Positions 35,472 to 47,680 of a DNA stretch of 64,000 bases are shown here, one piece after another; within the stretch, counting starts at the first letter, position 1, and the number at the start of each line of letters is the position of its first letter. The DNA comes from Capitulum mitella. Taxonomy: Eukaryota; Arthropoda; Thecostraca; Pollicipedomorpha; Pollicipedidae. The translations under genes and the position numbers were made by a program. The notes below the pieces were generated by a model. The model saw only the letters and a list, made by a program, of their open reading frames with translations, had not been told where the DNA came from and did not search any database. The stretch is from the NCBI GenBank assembly GCA_030062745.1, contig CP099848.1, positions 1,765,501-1,829,500 on the forward strand, written 5' to 3'.

Positions 35472-36250
35472 TCCGCCGTCGCCCGTCGCGCAGAGACATC
35501 TGGCGGCGCAATTTTCAAGCTCTGGTTGGCCGGACGGCCGCAGCGTCCTTAGCGCCCGAGGACTGGGCCGCTGGGATGGGAGGCAGACGCCTGCCGTCCC
35601 GAGATACTTAGTTTTAATCAATGACGCGTGCCAATATAGTGCTTTCTCGTACTGACCACGCAACCGTGACACATGAGTGTGATTCTGTCGTGTGCACAGA
35701 CCCGAGACGCAGTGCCATCGGCAGCTAAACGGCCACTAAGAGGGACCGCGGCGCCTCCCCCGTCCCGCTCCGCTGGACTGGCAGCTAACCCCGGCGCGGT
35801 CCGTAACCGCTTCAACGGTAACACCGGCCACCGCGGCGCCGCCCTAACCGCCGCGGCGTGCGGAGCGCCCCCTAACCGCGTGTATGCGCCCGAGAGCGAT
35901 CTGTAAATACATGGACGTCAGGATGAGTTTGCGGGTTTGCGGCGGCCTAGTCACTCTGCTTCTCACACGGCCAACTAACCCTCGGCGGGGGTCGGTGCCG
36001 CTGGGTCCGCCGCCCGTCGCCGGCGTCGACTGTCGTTCTGCCGCTCTCCAGGCCTGGACCGCTGCCGCCGTCTGCGGAGGAGGCGGCTCGTCGGCAACCG
36101 GAGGACCGGAGGACGTCGCGTTCAGCCGCCGTGTATATAATGGAATGTTTAAGGAACTTAACATACACTCGCCTCTTTTTAATGAGCATGTTTTGTGTTC
36201 TCTTGGTGGCTGCATCCAAGTTCACGTTGCGGCGCGGCCGTTCTAATTAT
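35472..36250 (+). other. Probable 3' UTR of locus 1
   Basis: After the TGA at 35469-35471, GC content drops slowly. An AATATA variant poly(A) signal lies at 35633-35638 and is followed by TG-rich sequence near 35670-35700. The first perfect AATAAA signals on this strand are much further on (about 37677 and 37776). The exact 3' end cannot be fixed by eye. Confidence 0.4.
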
Positions 36251-39200
36251 TTTCGTTCAGTGGCCTTTCTTGATTGATCATGTTCAGCGGATAGGTCACA
36301 TCCACATTATGGTGCTGTACACGGATCCAGAATATCCCATAATATTAGCTGACTCAAGCAGCAACATGCTCGTAACCAAAGCGAAAAGCTCTGATGGGTC
36401 CAAATGCGCAAAAAGGAACGATGCACATCTTGCGAACCATCGGGCGTCTTTTGGAAATGGTGTGCCGGATGTCACTGAAGCTTACACAAAGCGTATATTC
36501 TGTATCAGGGAAAACAAAGCGGTGGCAAAATCGAGGTGTTTGTGTACGCTTTGGATTACTGAATAAGCCAAACGTTGAAAATCTTCCACCAAACATTTTC
36601 TTAAGGAGCATCAGCAGCACCTATGTTGCTTGAAATACTGTTTTCACTAGTGCTCCATTGTCTTCAAAAAGCTCAGTGATCAAATGATAAAATCGTCTGG
36701 AGGACTTTATGTATTGGTTGTGAAGTTGGTCGCCTCCGTTGGTGGAAAGGTGATTTAGACAGGCACGACATTCCTCTGGCTTCCACGTAACGCATGGAGC
36801 ATCGGTGTGGACGTTTTCAAATATGGTATGGCCAGGGCTATTTTAAGGCAGTTTTTCTATGCAACACCATGGCGTTAATGTTAAACCTTTCGAAAATTGG
36901 TCGGAACTTCATTGTCTCGTTGGTAGAGGCGCCGTCCCACCATTCCTATGAACTGCTACGTATGTGTTCCGGGGAAATTGCAAGGCCAGGCTCGTGTATA
37001 TGCCTGGACATTCCCCATTCGCTATGGCATTCTCCACGAGGGCCCGACGTTCCGGTACATCTCCACGAGGTCCTGACGTTAGGTGGGCCGGTTGGAGTGT
37101 CTTGTCACGCCCGTCGTTGTCTGAAGAAGACTGGACTGCGGCAGTCTGAACGCTGCGACGTCCGAATCCGCACGCCGCCACTCTGTCCTGGCCGTGCACA
37201 CTCGTGAACAGGGCCCTGACGGCAGGAAAGGGTGACCCGCCGTGCAGGAGCGGGAGGAGACGCACGGCGTGCGCACACTGGGAGATCGCCCGCCACAGAT
37301 TAACGAGACACAAAATCCATCAGGCAGAGCTCGTGATTCGGCGATTATGAAAGAAACAACCTCTTTATGCCAGAAAAGGCTGTTTCTAACTTTAAAAATA
37401 TGCCCTAGTACCAAGCAGTGGCGCAGGAACCCCTTCACAGGGGGGGGGGTAAAGTAGCATTTTGGGTCAATTCTTTCCAGTCAACGCCCATAGAGTCAAT
37501 GTTAAGTTTCAAAAAAGCTCAGCGCCCCCGCTCCCCTCCCTTCCCGCGTCCTTGATACCGAGGGCTCAACATGTCGACGCTCGGCCATCTTCAGGACTTC
37601 AACTCCTGAAGATGGATCAGCACCGACATGGTGTGTCCTACACGTATATTTTTACATAAAATCAGCTCCCTCTAGAATAAAGAATGTTATTTTTTCGTAG
37701 TCCTCGGAAGTCAGAAGTCCTGAAGACGGCCTAGTGCAAATGCATGTTTGGTGACAAAAAACAACGTTTCCCAAAATAAAGCAAGATTTTTCATAACCAT
37801 GCGGAAAGTCTAGTAGCCTATTCAACGCCAAAATATGTGTCAACGGGGATAATTCTAACTCTCGTCCACACATGGCATTTTTCACCCTGGAAATCCAAGG
37901 AACATAAATACTACCTTTTTAGGACTCATGAGCTGAAATGATGCTCGTTCCCACGAAGCAGCTTGACAAGCGTCAAACAGAATCATTCTGCAAATACGCC
38001 GCCGTGACAACCCGGTCGGCGCGACAGGAAAATGCCCAGCGAGCGCGAGCGGAATCTGACATTCTGGGCCTGCTGCCTCTCTCTTGTCAGCAAACCACAA
38101 ACATGATTTTGGCAAGCAAACGTGTGTATGGCTGAGTGCCTACGAGGAAAGCTCGAGTTCAGTCTTGACATACCTTGGTGCACGAGTGCTGCAAAGGTCA
38201 TGAGTGATTAGCAGGGGTATCAAGCATCAGTTTATTAGTCTAGGAATACGTTGGTGCGCAAGTGTTGCCTACACAAAAGACGTGTGTCCACTTTATCAGG
38301 TGGTGCTGTTCATATTTTCGAAGTTAATTTCTGTATCCAGTACATCCAGTAAACTAATTTTGGTTGACGAATCGTCGACGGGCTAACAGAAGCGGTGAAC
38401 AGGACTTCACTTATACAGAGAAGACTATGTTTAAGGAAAATCCTTTACTTAAATATAAATGAGTCGAAACTTTTTTTTAAATACCTAGCTTTACTTGTTG
38501 TTTGTCATTCTCCTTGTTGTCCTTTGCGTCTCTAAGCGCAGATGACGACAATTGTACTGGATGACGACTGTACTAGATTACACTGCGATTGGCTAAAGCT
38601 CGATTCACACCGATGATTTTATAATTACGAGAGTAAAGAAATCTGACAGCCATGAGCAACGTTTTTTTTTAGCTCCTCGTATACGTATGACATTTTTGCA
38701 CATTCTCTCTTCTAGGGGCTCACAGTATGCACTTTTGGCTTTGGAGCCAAACACATTAAGAGTGGAATGCTGACCAGGTAAAGTTGGATTTTTTCAGCTT
38801 CACTAATATTCTGTTAGTTCTGTTTTTTATGGTCACATTTCTGGCTCAGTCCAACCGAGCTCTTCTCATTGTCGACATACTGAATTTGTTTTCCTGGCAT
38901 AATATTAAGGGACCATATGTGCAATGGTTTCAGCATTTGAAAAATTCGATTTCGTAGCATCCAATAAAAAGTTATTTACGCCATCGATATTACCGCATTT
39001 GTGGTTGATGTAGAGTCATCTGTCGTGATTTTCCAGACCGATAATAAACGCGTCAGTGGGTCTCTCAAGCTGTTGACGACTATGTCTCGATTTACAAACG
39101 TGGATAGCATAAAAGGCTCCTGTTCAAACACCGGATGCATAAAAATCGTCATTCGAACGAGTGTTCACGATAGTTAATATCCGAATGAAACTTTCTTTTA

Positions 39201-40060
39201 CAATCATTTCAGTTACACCTCTCAAGCGCAAATAATACGGGGGAGGGTAAAATATTTAACGTAACGCAAGGGAAAGCGATTTCAAAGATCCCCTCACTGA
39301 AACACTGATAAGTCCAACGATATGTATAATCAGAAAAACCTCATAAAGCTGATTCATCCATCCGCTATCAGAATGGTTAGTCAAGCCCCAGCTCCCGTAA
39401 AGACGACAAGAAACGCTAATACCAAGGCTCTCCAACCGAAATACAGCGCGTTTCTCACGGCATCACACAGTTCAAACACCCACAGCCTGATAGGCACCAA
39501 CAGGAGCGTTTTTTTCCCTGATACGATCTTGAGGTTGATGCTATCAGCTTACACTGCGTGCAGTTTCTGATAACAGAAACAGCACAAGCTGTTCTGTTTT
39601 ACTGCATTAGACGACGAGGACTCGTATATTGTCATCAAGCCCTTGGGCCGTGCTGTAACGAAGTACTTGACAATGAACTGAAATCATTAATGTCATTCCT
39701 GAGCCTTTTTGCAGTCTTTTTCCTCGTAAAGATAGCATTCTCCGCACATTTTCAAAAATGAATCTTAAGCTTGAGCAGAAAGGGAAAGCAATGAATTCGA
39801 GTAACGACAGGCGATTTCATATGGAATTCCACGGTGTTTACATGGGACGGGGGAGCAACGCGGAAGTCTCTAGACCGTGACAATTACGCTTCATATGTCC
39901 GTCCGATCCTGGAAGTACATCTTGAGCTGCCACATGTATGTGCTATCAGCTCAGCCGGCTGATGGCAGGTTAAGCCGATTTATGACGTCATCCCGATTAC
40001 AAACTGCTATCGACGGCATGACATAACTCAAATCAGGGCTGCTGACACCTGCGGAAGTCT
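36251..40060. other. Intergenic, AT-rich stretch
   Basis: No supported exon. Two AATAAA motifs lie near 37677 and 37776. A fragment beginning cagtggcgcagg followed by a G-run near 37418-37450 resembles a hAT-type terminus, but no partner end was found. The stretch 38200-39800 is AT-rich and shows nothing coding. A TGACGTCA site at 39983-39990 precedes the GC-rich island of the 40465 exon. Confidence 0.5.
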
Positions 40061-40464
40061 CGCCCGGTATCTGACCGATTGCGGCCGCGGGGAATATCGG
40101 CAGAACCGGCACTCAGTCTGGCAACCGCCGCCCAGCCGGCAGCTGCCCGTGATCCGGCTGAGACGGCCAGCCGGCAGCTGCTCCATCGACAGCTGCGCCC
40201 GCCGGCAGCTTCTGCGGCTTCCGCTCCTTGGCGTTCCTCACGTGCGACGACAGCGGCCGTCAGTCGGGACGAAAACCGCCTCGAGAAAAACGAAGCCCGG
40301 AAAAGGCCCGTGGCAAAGCGAATTGCGCGGGAGGGTCACGGTGAGGCCACGTAACTTCGCGACGCCGTGGACAGGCCGGAGTGGGAACCAAGCGAACCCA
40401 TACAAAACAGCAGCAGTTCGGCGCTCGCCGGGCTCACCGCCGAGGACCGCCCCCGGCACCGGCG

Positions 40465-40560
40465 ATGGAGGACGGTGCCCTGACCTGGGTGACGGCCGCC
40501 ATCTGCGTTCTGGCAGCCGTGGCCGCGTGGTGGAACGCCGTCTCCCGGAGAACATCGCGG
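40465..40560 (+). CDS. Candidate alternative first exon encoding an N-terminal membrane anchor
   Basis: ATG at 40465 opens 32 codons, MEDGALTWVTAAICVLAAVA followed by AWWNAVSRRTSR, and ends at a strong donor GTACGT (40561) in phase 0. Residues 5-23 are hydrophobic. The N-side is acidic and the C-side basic, as in a signal anchor that leaves the rest of the protein in the cytosol. It sits in a GC-rich island (40080-40560) with a TGACGTCA site upstream, on the same strand as the spectraplakin exons 12 and 20 kb downstream. Plectin and dystonin have alternative first exons with such anchors. However, the 62-bp CH exon needs phase 1, so an intermediate exon would be required. It could instead belong to an unrelated gene. 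Confidence 0.45.
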
Positions 40561-41499
40561 GTACGTGTCTGATTTTGTTCTTCTCTCGCTCAGCTTTCAG
40601 TTCAACGTGTCGCTGATAGAAGCTTGGCCGCGTATGTCGATGCATGCTCTACATTCCTCTGGTTCGTTCCAGTTGAGTTTAAGCATTGCTGGCTTTATAG
40701 GACATACATATACGCAGCATACGTGTACCTTTATCTATCCCGAGCGCGTTGAAGTAGTTACTGAGCAGAGTTGGGGACAGAGTCCATACTGCGCCGAGAT
40801 CGTTGCACGCATCCTGGGCCCGCCACCGAAACGTTTCCGACATTGACCGGTTTGGCCTCGATCACCGAACCAGAAAACTCTGGAGGATCTTTACCTTGCC
40901 GTGCAACTCAGGAGCATAGGAGTCTCCGAAAAACTGGAGGTGCAAGGACGTCACAGTCCATAGGGCTAATTTTTAATTTCCAGAAAAAACGGGGCCTTGG
41001 CCCTCGGCCCCACTGTTTTACGGCTATGGTGCAACTCCTTGACTCGGCTGCCCAATAGCCGGCTGAACGATGAACCTTTCAATCTCGGACCAATACACTC
41101 ACATCCGTTCCAAGAACCGAACCCACCATCTTCCACGCAACGGGCTCCTCATTTATGTGGCCGCGACGGAAGGCTACGTATTGTAAATGACAGGTGAAAA
41201 TGAGCAACTTGAACAGTTCTGGCATTCCACTCACTTAGATATGTCATTACCTTGGTCCCCAATAAAATGCTTGCGAGAGTGTTGGGAGAGCTAGGAGGGC
41301 CATACCAGCATTTTTTTTCTTATAGCAGCATGAAACTTGAAGAAGTTAAGGTCCCGTCTACGAATATATTTGGCGGACCTGATGTTCCCAGTCACGTTCA
41401 TGAGTTTTAGGTACGAATTCTTCACAAGGGCGGCGCAACGGATTCGAGTTGGGGGGCAGAATTTTCCAGGGAGCCTCTCAGACAAAATGGAACCTCCTC

Positions 41500-41960
41500 G
41501 CAAAGGACCTCCTGATTCATGGTGGCGCTTCCCGATCCAGCTAAGCTACTTATTCCAAAATAGGACCTCCTGTTCCAGGACTGGGGCCTCCTGGTACATA
41601 AAGGGGACCCCTATTTCAGAATGGGGACCTCCTGGTTCGTCAAGGGGGCCTCCCAATCCAGCAAAGGGTCGACTTATCCCACGACAAGGTCTCCTGATCC
41701 GGAGCAGGGACCTCCTGATACATAAATTGGATGTCCTGTTCCAGAACAACGGCCTGCTGATACATAGAGGGTGACTCCTAATCCAGAACAGGGCCTCCCG
41801 ATTCATAAAAGGGGAGCCAGCAAAGGGGCCTCCTTAACACAAAACAGGACCTCATTATCCCGAGCAGGGGTTACTTGATTCAGAAGGGAGGCCTCCTGAT
41901 CCAGAAAAGGGACCTACTGGTGCAGAAAAGGGCCTCCTGAACCCGATTAAGCACCACTTA
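41500..41960. repeat. Degenerate roughly 30-bp tandem repeat
   Basis: Units of the form gacctcctgattcagaacagg, with variants (cctcctgatacataaa, cctcccaatccagcaaag), recur about 14 times with indels. It has no coding potential. Confidence 0.8.
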
Positions 41961-42299
41961 ACTCATTTATGAGGCCTCCTTGATCTGGATTTTGATAACA
42001 TATGTCTAACCACAAAACTTTCAGTTGGGGTAAAGGGGCCTCCCAATCCTCTGGGGGGGGGGGGTAAGCCCACCACTTGCCCCCCTGCCTCCCTCCAATA
42101 GGGAAGGGCAACTGCCGTTCTGCCCCCTGCTGCGCCGCCCCTACTTTTTCATGCGGGGGAAACTTAGGTTCGCGCAAAAAAAAACTGTTTTTGTGTACAA
42201 ACCCAGGTTTTCCCCGGCTCGAAGAAAGTTGTTCATTTTCATAATCATTGTTCCACTTACATAATTCGGAGCATTCGGTAACTGGCCATCTGTACGTAT

Positions 42300-42470
42300 T
42301 GCGAATGCACGTAGGCAAACGTATGTACGGCAAATGTGCATACGCAGAGGTGCGTATGGCAAACGAACATTTAGCAGATGTATGCATGACAAATGTACAC
42401 ATGCGCAAATACACATGAGAGAAAAAAGCACGCATCGCAAATGTACACACGCGTATAGGCAGGTAAATGC
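42300..42470 (-). repeat. Catttgc-type satellite, copy 2 (inverted)
   Basis: Repeated gcaaatgtgcatacgca, gcgtatggcaaacg and cgcaaatgtacacacgcg are the reverse complement of the arrays at 6090-6310 and 50560-50770. The unit is about 12 bp with some 24-bp pairing. Confidence 0.8.
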
Positions 42471-43019
42471 AAAATACATATTCATGTTACACAGAAACAC
42501 GTTAACATACAGTTATAAATAAAGAGCTTTGTGTTACACTGGCACGTAGACGATTCACTATACTGAAAGCTACATTTTCTTCGGAAACGAAAGCGAAACA
42601 CCGACGATAACTCCTCTTTATAGACAAAGGTGCGGTTTGGCATGGCTGGTGGATTAATAGTGATCTCAGACTTCCATTTTTGACGATAAACAAGGGCGTG
42701 AATCGTGCATTCACCTAATTTTGGAGGCAAGCCTATGAAAATCGCGTGCAAAGTAAGGCTGATGTCCGACTGAGTCTTGTGTAACTATGTGACTACTAAC
42801 TCATGTAACTCAACCCCTGACGGTTGAGTCTTACAGAACTAACACGAGAAAAATCGAACTGAGCGGCCGGCCTGACCCGTCCATCCCGGCCATAACGTTT
42901 TCTTGGGGGTTAACAGTTTCACAACCAATGGGTACCAATTCATGAGTTTTGCATTAGAAGATAGCTCAGCTCTCCAAATTTCTATATATTTGCGTTTGCA
43001 ATGCACAATTTTAAAGATG

Positions 43020-43688
43020 TTTCTTCCACGAAACTATTCTGAAATAATGTTTTCGCTCTTAGAACCACTTTTCTGTGGATGGTTTTGAACCATTCAGTGA
43101 TGGCAGCGAACCATTTCATGGGCACGCATAACGTTTAAACCAAGATTTTCCCAATATTTTCATCGACAGTGTCATGCGGAAATCTGAAGCTTCAAAATGA
43201 TAGGGCATTGCTTGTTAAGTGCATTGATAGCATTTGGTATCTTTCACGAAAAACTGAAATGGTGCATTTGAACTGAATGGAAATGCATTACATTGAAAAC
43301 GGATGGGTCATTGCCAGACTGCCATATCCCCTTTGGTGACATGCCGATGCAATGATGATTTCCAGAAAAAAATCAGTCGCCTTTGCTGCCGTGTTTATGA
43401 CGGGAATTCGCCGATTATGACAAGTACTGGCGGTGGTAAGGCACGTGTCGAGTAGGCGGAGCGGTCCTGGGTATTCGGCGACAAACGCTGTCTCGTCGCT
43501 GCTCTCGGATGGCGTGATGCATGCGGCCCACCATGGCGGAGTAGGTAGAACGACCAGCCACACATCGACAGTTACCAGAAGGGTACCGTCATAGAACTTT
43601 ACACATTTATCCGTTCCCGAGACGTTCAGTACAGGGCGGTGACGTCACTGGTGCCTGGTGCCGGCAGCTGCGCAACATTTGAGGAGCG
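43020..43688 (-). mobile_element. Dispersed repeat, copy A
   Basis: The reverse complement of this segment aligns with 49071-49850. Shared blocks include gcagctgccg, cctgtactgaacgtctcgg, gagagcagcgacgagacagc, cggcgaatt, catcggtatgtcaccaaag (one difference) and taccaaatgctatcaatgc. No protein-coding capacity is evident in either copy. The outer end abuts the foldback element that begins near 43690. Confidence 0.85.
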
Positions 43689-43689
43689 G

Positions 43690-45500
43690 CAGATGAATAT
43701 AGCGCCGCCTATACAGCGCCGATTTTGCTGTTCTTTTATTACGTTATGTAGCATGCTTGATCGATATGTTCCATCTTAACCCTATTCCCGGCAGGGCAGG
43801 GGGCTGAATCCGCCCCCTCGGATTTTCTGCTTGCCAGTTTCCAGGGTTTTTGACGAAAGAAAGAAAAAAAGAAAGAAAGCAACGCAGCTACACGAAACTT
43901 GGTGACTTTTCCTAGCCATTCTTTCTACGTACTGTGATAAAATTTCAAAATTCTGTTTTGCTAAGGGACGACGTCAGGCAACGTTTTTGGGAGGCACCTC
44001 AGGCCATTTTTGGCCCTGTTGGTAAAAGGAAAATGACTGTCAATAATATCGTTTTTAAGAAAGAACTTAAAATTTTATATGGATGTACAGCTTAATAATT
44101 GGGCAATGTGTAAATACAATTTTGTTTATCTGAGATCACTTTACAAGGTCAGGTCAAAATTCGGTTTTATAGCAATAATTTCGACATTATTTTTTGAAAT
44201 GCCAAATCCGGAATATATGTGATGTAGAAGGGTGCCCTCTACTTGTGTATAAAGTTTCAGATGGATATCTGCTTGGGTCAAGGAGCTATGACCTAAAATG
44301 TCAGTGCGCGTACGCTGTATCACAGTAGCCGTAAAATGGAATTTTTGAAATAGAGTGAATTCAAATGATTGAAAACGTTAACTGATAATATTACATGCAC
44401 ACGAGGTCGTTCCAAAAGACTCCAAGGTCACTGGAGGTCATTTAAGGTCAAAGGTCACAAGTTGATCTGAAGAGCATCTGACTATGCCAGTTTCTCCTTT
44501 TTCATGCCCTTGGCACCGTCTATGCTAACATTTTGCAAATATTGTAACACGATTTGTATTTCTTTAGCATAACATGACTAGGAGAAGCCAAAAAAGTGCT
44601 TTTGCTTTTTTTGTTCATTCATTTGTTAATACACTAATCCTCCTATTTTTGAAACTCTGCGAACGCCTATCAATTTTCTCAAAATTTCAAATGTGTGTAA
44701 CAATTTTAAAAGTCCCATCCATAATCTCTCGATTCATGCCAATTTCATCGAAATCGATTCATAAACAAGGGGGTTATAAGAAGTCCGAAATTAACCCTCG
44801 TTTTGATATTTTTACCCCCCCCCTGCATCCACCACTCTCAAAATTTTGAAAACTTCTTCTTTTCAAAGTGTAGTTTACGTCATGGCAAATCGATTGTTGT
44901 TTTTTGCGATGAAATCGGATGTGTAGTTCTCGAGATCTCAGCGGGGCCGAATCCGCCCCCCCCCCCCCTGCCGGGAATCGACCATACCGTCTAGCCCTCC
45001 GGGAATAGGGTTAAGTTATCTATATAGTAGGAGTTCCCGGGGAGCCCGCTGGATGGTGGCGTGCGGCACTGTTGTATTGTATGGCGCAGCAGAGCTGGTG
45101 GCTGTGGAGAGAACCGGGCATTTTGTTGTTTCGGCCGTGGACCTCCTTCGGTGAGTCAGGACGTCCAGTGACGGTGGCTGCCAAGAGGAGGCCGTAGATA
45201 CAGTCAGGACTGTAGCTACGTGGCTGTGGTTACGGTCCGCTATCGGCAGCTGCCATGACTGGACGTCCTGACGCACCGAAGTACGTCCACGTCCGAAACA
45301 ACAACAAAACGCCCGGCTCCTTCCAGAGCCACCAGCTCTGCTGCGCCATACATTACCATAATGCCGCACGCCACCGTCCAGTGGGCTCTCCGAGCAGTCC
45401 AGCTGCATAGATAACTTAAAATGGGACATATGATCAAGCATACTAACGTAACAGAACAAAACACAGAAACATGTGCGCTGTACGGGCAGCGCTATATCAG
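43690..45500. mobile_element. Foldback element interrupted by a piggyBac-type insertion
   Basis: The left arm runs from about 43690 to 43779 and resumes at 45011 to about 45205. The right arm is about 45215-45500. The arms pair over long distances: the left reads tatagcgccgcc, tgcttgatc, ttaagttatctat and gagctggtggct, and the right carries their complements. The junction of the two left-arm pieces is exactly the TTAA at which the inner element is inserted, so the foldback is older. The centre of the hairpin is near 45205 (cagtcaggactg). No coding sequence. Confidence 0.8.
43780..45010. mobile_element. PiggyBac-type element, 1231 bp, TTAA duplicated
   Basis: TTAA (43776-43779) is followed by CCCTATTCCCGG, and the other end reads CCGGGAATAGGG followed by TTAA (45011-45014). 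These are matching terminal inverted repeats of at least 12 bp starting CCC, with a TTAA target duplication, the hallmark of the piggyBac superfamily. Further subterminal blocks also pair (cggcaggg with ccctgccg, and gaatccgcccc at both ends). The inside is AT-rich with no transposase-like frame, so this is a non-autonomous copy. Confidence 0.88.
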
Positions 45501-45620
45501 AATATATTTTTTATATTTTTAATATATTTAATTTAGCAATATATTTCAACGTTATATTTATAATCGCTATATATATATACATATATATATATACATGTAT
45601 ATATATATAAGAATATATAC
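45480..45620. repeat. AT-rich simple repeat
   Basis: Tracts of atatatat with tatatacatatat occur right after the end of the foldback element. It is low-complexity sequence. Confidence 0.9.
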
Positions 45621-45839
45621 GCCATATTTAAGAAGCAGATCACTGGGGGCGGGGGATTTCGGCCAGTCGAGTTATGGGTACCATAATACAAAATCTGGGT
45701 ATTCCGCCGACCTTGTTTTGTCTGACCCCGTCGGAGGTCGGTTTGGACGGGCTGGTGTTGCGAGACTAGCGGTCACAAGTGGCCGAAGCTTGGCTGTCTC
45801 AGAGATTTGGTAGCCCTGATATTAGATTCCTGGCTTTCG

Positions 45840-46740
45840 GAGTGCCGGGTTGGCGAAATCCAACGCATTCCCGAAAAACTTAGACGCACGCCGCTTCAGG
45901 GCGCTCGATCTCGGAAACAGGGCGCGCAGCGACGCGAAACCGGGTGCGTTCGACGAAGAATCGAGTAAAAAACTGTGTCGCATGAAAGAGGCGGAGCCGG
46001 GACCGGCACGTGTTACGTGCTGGCCTCGGGAACACAAAAAATGCCCGTTTTGTGAGGTTTCAAAGCGAGGTCATAATCTCAAGAACCGTTAAAGATACGA
46101 ACCCGAGGACATGATGACCAACAATAACAAGGCACTGGTGGGAAATCATTTAGCGGAGTCGACTTCATCCGCCGGAGAGTGTCATAGCACCATAATCATA
46201 GCACGCGCTCAAAGTGGTTTACACTGCGATTTTGAATGCAAAGGCGCCAAATGACTGACACGAAACTGGAACCAAAGGAAAGCCGATTGTTTTGTCGTTT
46301 TGATCATGTTAAACACTAATCAGGTGTGCCGCTGCCGCTCCGGCCATGCGACGCTATGCGAACCGATGCAGGAGGTGATTTTGCCCATTTTCAATCGGGC
46401 TCAAGGCCGTTGCCGACACGATGTCCTTCCCGGCGCCTAATCGCCTACCATGGTTTGCACCGAGACCAAACCTGGTTCGTTCGACAGAGAATCGATCGGA
46501 GAACAGCATCCTGCATGGCACCGCGCGCGGGGACCAGCGCGTGTCGGGCGCTAGCCACGGGAACGCTTAAAAGGCTGTTTTGCAAGCTTTACAACACACG
46601 GTACAGCTAAATTCAGTCTTCATTTACAACAACTCGGCGACTATGTAGCCCCACGTTACAAGGTAACGACTGCGTATCATACCGTAGTGCATCGTCTGCC
46701 AAAAGGGGTAGCCGCGGCACGAGCTCAAAGTGGGGGGTCT
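45840..46740. repeat. Two diverged direct copies, about 540 bp apart
   Basis: The segment around 45880-46080 and that around 46420-46600 share blocks in the same order: cgttcgac...gaatcga, a gcatg/gcaccg block, ggaccrgcrcgtgt (broken by changes) and cgggaac followed by a cttaaaa or acaaaaa run and ttttg. A later pair is gctcaaagtgg at about 46207 and 46729. Similarity is modest, so this is an old duplication, perhaps two copies of one element. No protein could be assigned. Confidence 0.5.
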
Positions 46741-47259
46741 TTCCGGTTTTCGGGTCCTTTGTGTTTACATCGTGATTGCGATGGTATGGAGGGGGAGATC
46801 GTTGGCAAACTTCACGTCAATGAAACGAATGGATTTACGTCATTTTGGCGCTGCCATAAAATAGTCATAATTCACTTAACTTTTACTGCTGTAACACATC
46901 AGTTTAACTGGTGCAAGTCGTGATTCTGCTCAAAACCAAGATCTTTCGAAGTATTTGTGTTCAACTGAACATTGTGACGGCGCCATGTGGTCGGTTCAAA
47001 CAAGGTTTGCATGTCGCGCTTTGCATGTTTTTTTCCGACTCCAATTGAAAGCCAGCTTCTCTTGCTCTTAACTAAAATTTGTATTATTCCGCTTTGTATT
47101 ATTAATCTCACTAACATTTGTATCATTCCAGTTTGTATTATTATGCTCGATTGGACCTTCACGCTACTCCCAGTATTGGGATTTCAAATACGCTACAGGA
47201 ATAAAAAAATGTGGCCATAATAGGCATATAGATTCGGTTAGAAACTGATGCAGATAGAC

Positions 47260-47680
47260 AGACACAAACACAGAGACGGATTTAAATTGGACGGCAAAGA
47301 TCTCATACACACGGGGAATGGAACGGAGACTGAAAGAAGAGACAGAGACAGATAGAAAAGAGTGAATCATGGAGAACAAAGGAAGACTGTGTAAATGTGG
47401 AGGGGAGACTGAGGGACACCGAGAAGACCGGCAGAGAATGAAAGAGACCGGCGGACCGACGGAGATCGACAGAGACCGGTGGAGAACAGTGGAGAGTGGT
47501 AAAGGCCAAAAGAAACCGACAGAGACCGATGGACATCAGACGAGATTTAGAGAGATCGAAAGACGGATGGGCTGATGGAGGCCAAAGGAGACCAACAGAG
47601 ACTAACGGAGATCGGACTAGATCAAAGGATACCAACTGAAACGGATGGAGGTCCGGGGGGCACCGAGGAAGATTTGCTGA
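47260..47680. repeat. Degenerate GA-rich repeat
   Basis: Units resembling agagaccgacggag and ggagaccaacagaga recur with changes and give Arg/Glu or Ser/Leu/Pro artefact frames. Confidence 0.75.

Larger units (their letters stand above)
40561..43020. other. Non-coding stretch with repeats
   Basis: Contains decayed tandem repeats of the type ggacctcctgattcagaa (41500-41960), G- and C-runs near 42050, a sequence related to the 4.5-kb foldback element (42180-42275, reverse) and the second catttgc satellite (42300-42470, reverse). No exon is seen. Confidence 0.55.

Noticed and set aside
37418..37560. Possible hAT-type terminus (cagtggcgcagg then a G-run)
   Set aside because: No matching opposite terminus or target duplication was found. 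A similar cagtagcgtagg at 59911 also lacks a partner.
40465..40570. Use of a weak second donor at 40565 so that the anchor exon would fit phase 1 of the CH1 exon
   Set aside because: The donor is far weaker than GTACGT at 40561, and the join would replace the conserved Asp of the CH1 entry. I kept the exon as a candidate only.
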